Origin: RYN-124 sp033851845
Lineage (GTDB): Bacteria > Actinomycetota > Actinomycetes > Mycobacteriales > SCTD01
DNA length: 9,813 nt
Reading direction: 5' to 3'
Assembly: GCA_033851845.1 (NCBI GenBank)
Contig: JAWWOH010000044.1
Location: forward strand, 1-9,813
Each line of letters starts with the position of its first letter. The stretch's first letter is position 1. Shown here piece after piece: positions 9,263-9,813 of this stretch. The notes below the pieces were generated by a model. The model was not told where the DNA came from. It did no database searches and saw only the letters and a list, made by a program, of their open reading frames with translations. A program made the translations under genes and the position numbers.

Positions 9263-9268
9263 TAGACT
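9263..9268 (+). promoter_or_regulatory. Possible −10 element for metK
   Basis: TAGACT fits the TAnnnT pattern of actinobacterial −10 boxes and lies 31 bases before the metK start. No convincing −35 is seen 16–19 bases upstream, where the lipoprotein gene ends. The 42-base gap is far too short for a SAM riboswitch. Confidence 0.3.
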
Positions 9269-9299
9269 CAGCGCCGATCCCAACCCGTAAGGAGCGCTT

Positions 9300-9813
9300 G
9301 TGTCGCGCCGTCTGTTCACGTCCGAGTCGGTCACCGAAGGCCACCCCGACAAAATCGCCGACGCGATCAGCGACTCCATCCTCGACGCCCTGCTCTCGCA
9401 GGACCCGAAGAGCCGCGTCGCGGTCGAGACCCTCATCACGACCGGACAGGTCCACATCGCGGGCGAGGTGACGACCGACGGCTACGCCGACATCGCCAAG
9501 ATCGTCCGCAAGACCATCCTGGAGATCGGCTACGACAGCTCCAAGAAGGGCTTCGACGGCGAGTCCTGCGGCGTCAGCGTCTCGATCGGCGCCCAATCGA
9601 CCGACATCGCCCAAGGCGTCGACACAGCCTACGAGGCCCGCGTCGAAGGCTCCGAAGATGCGATTGCCTCGCAGGGCGCTGGTGACCAAGGCCTGATGTT
9701 CGGTTATGCCTCGGACGAAACCCCCGAGCTGATGCCCCTGCCGATCTGGGTCGCCCACCGCCTGGCCGAGAAGCTGACCGAGGTCCGCAAGAACGGCACG
9801 GTCCCGTATCTGC
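9300..9813 (+). CDS. metK: S-adenosylmethionine synthetase, 3' end beyond window
   Basis: Makes S-adenosylmethionine from methionine and ATP. Only the first 171 codons of a protein near 400 aa are present. The N-terminus SRRLFTSESVTEGHPDKIAD contains the ATP-binding EGHPDK (13–18); GQVHIAGEVTTDGYADI, GFDGESCGV, AQGVDTAYEARVEG, GAGDQGLMFGYA and TPELMPLP follow in the expected order. GTG 9300 is set by AAGGAG at 9289–9294, five bases away. The frame runs intact to the window edge. Codons 99–140 (9594–9719) use many A- or T-ending codons, unlike the rest of the gene. The coaBC–metK neighbourhood is usual for actinobacteria, apart from the lipoprotein gene between them. Confidence 0.97.
   Translation, partial: MSRRLFTSESVTEGHPDKIADAISDSILDALLSQDPKSRVAVETLITTGQVHIAGEVTTDGYADIAKIVRKTILEIGYDSSKKGFDGESCGVSVSIGAQSTDIAQGVDTAYEARVEGSEDAIASQGAGDQGLMFGYASDETPELMPLPIWVAHRLAEKLTEVRKNGTVPYL

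Noticed and set aside
9258..9299. SAM riboswitch before metK
   Set aside because: Only 42 bases, with no aptamer-like helices, and a plain ribosome site next to the GTG.
8598..9758. 386-codon minus-strand frame across the lipoprotein gene and metK
   Set aside because: Antisense to metK, which is certain; the translation is Gly/Asp/Arg/Val-rich without motifs. The lipoprotein frame has a proper signal peptide and lipobox.

Overview
This window is a piece of core chromosome from a high-GC Gram-positive bacterium (Actinomycetota). The conserved order carB – pyrimidine genes – pyrF – mihF – gmk – rpoZ – coaBC – metK, the actinobacteria-specific mihF gene, frequent GTG starts and codons ending almost always in G or C all point there. 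I cannot name a genus.

Left part (1–4839, + strand): the end of a pyrimidine operon. The fragment of carB (large subunit of carbamoyl-phosphate synthetase) is followed by pyrK, pyrD and pyrF. Each junction is a one-base stop/start overlap, so the genes are probably translationally coupled. Together they make carbamoyl phosphate, oxidise dihydroorotate with NAD+ through a class 1B PyrD–PyrK complex, and decarboxylate OMP to UMP. PyrK with class 1B PyrD and an E. coli/Bacillus-type PyrF gives the order known from Bacillus-type pyr operons. Many studied actinobacteria instead use a quinone-linked class 2 PyrD.

Middle (4769–6130): a minus-strand gene for a polytopic membrane protein resembling GT87/DUF2029 polyprenol-phosphate-dependent mannosyltransferases. 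It has visibly lower GC than its neighbours, points against the operon, and runs 71 bases into the 3' end of pyrF. It separates pyrF from mihF, which are adjacent in Streptomyces, so it looks like a later insertion. The gap before mihF carries an 18-bp near-perfect palindrome and a possible promoter.

Right part (6131–9813, + strand): mihF (nucleoid DNA-binding protein), gmk (GMP kinase), rpoZ (RNA polymerase omega), coaBC (4'-phosphopantothenate to 4'-phosphopantetheine in CoA synthesis), a lipoprotein with two calcium-loop-like aspartate motifs, and the first 171 codons of metK (S-adenosylmethionine synthetase). The genes are tightly packed. Only the lipoprotein is not a usual member of this cluster.

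I see no mobile element genes, CRISPR array, tRNA or rRNA. There is no gene-free stretch over 300 bases. I did not find an obviously new system. The points most worth checking are the GT87-like insertion with its palindrome, the lipoprotein, and a patch of unusual codon use inside metK.
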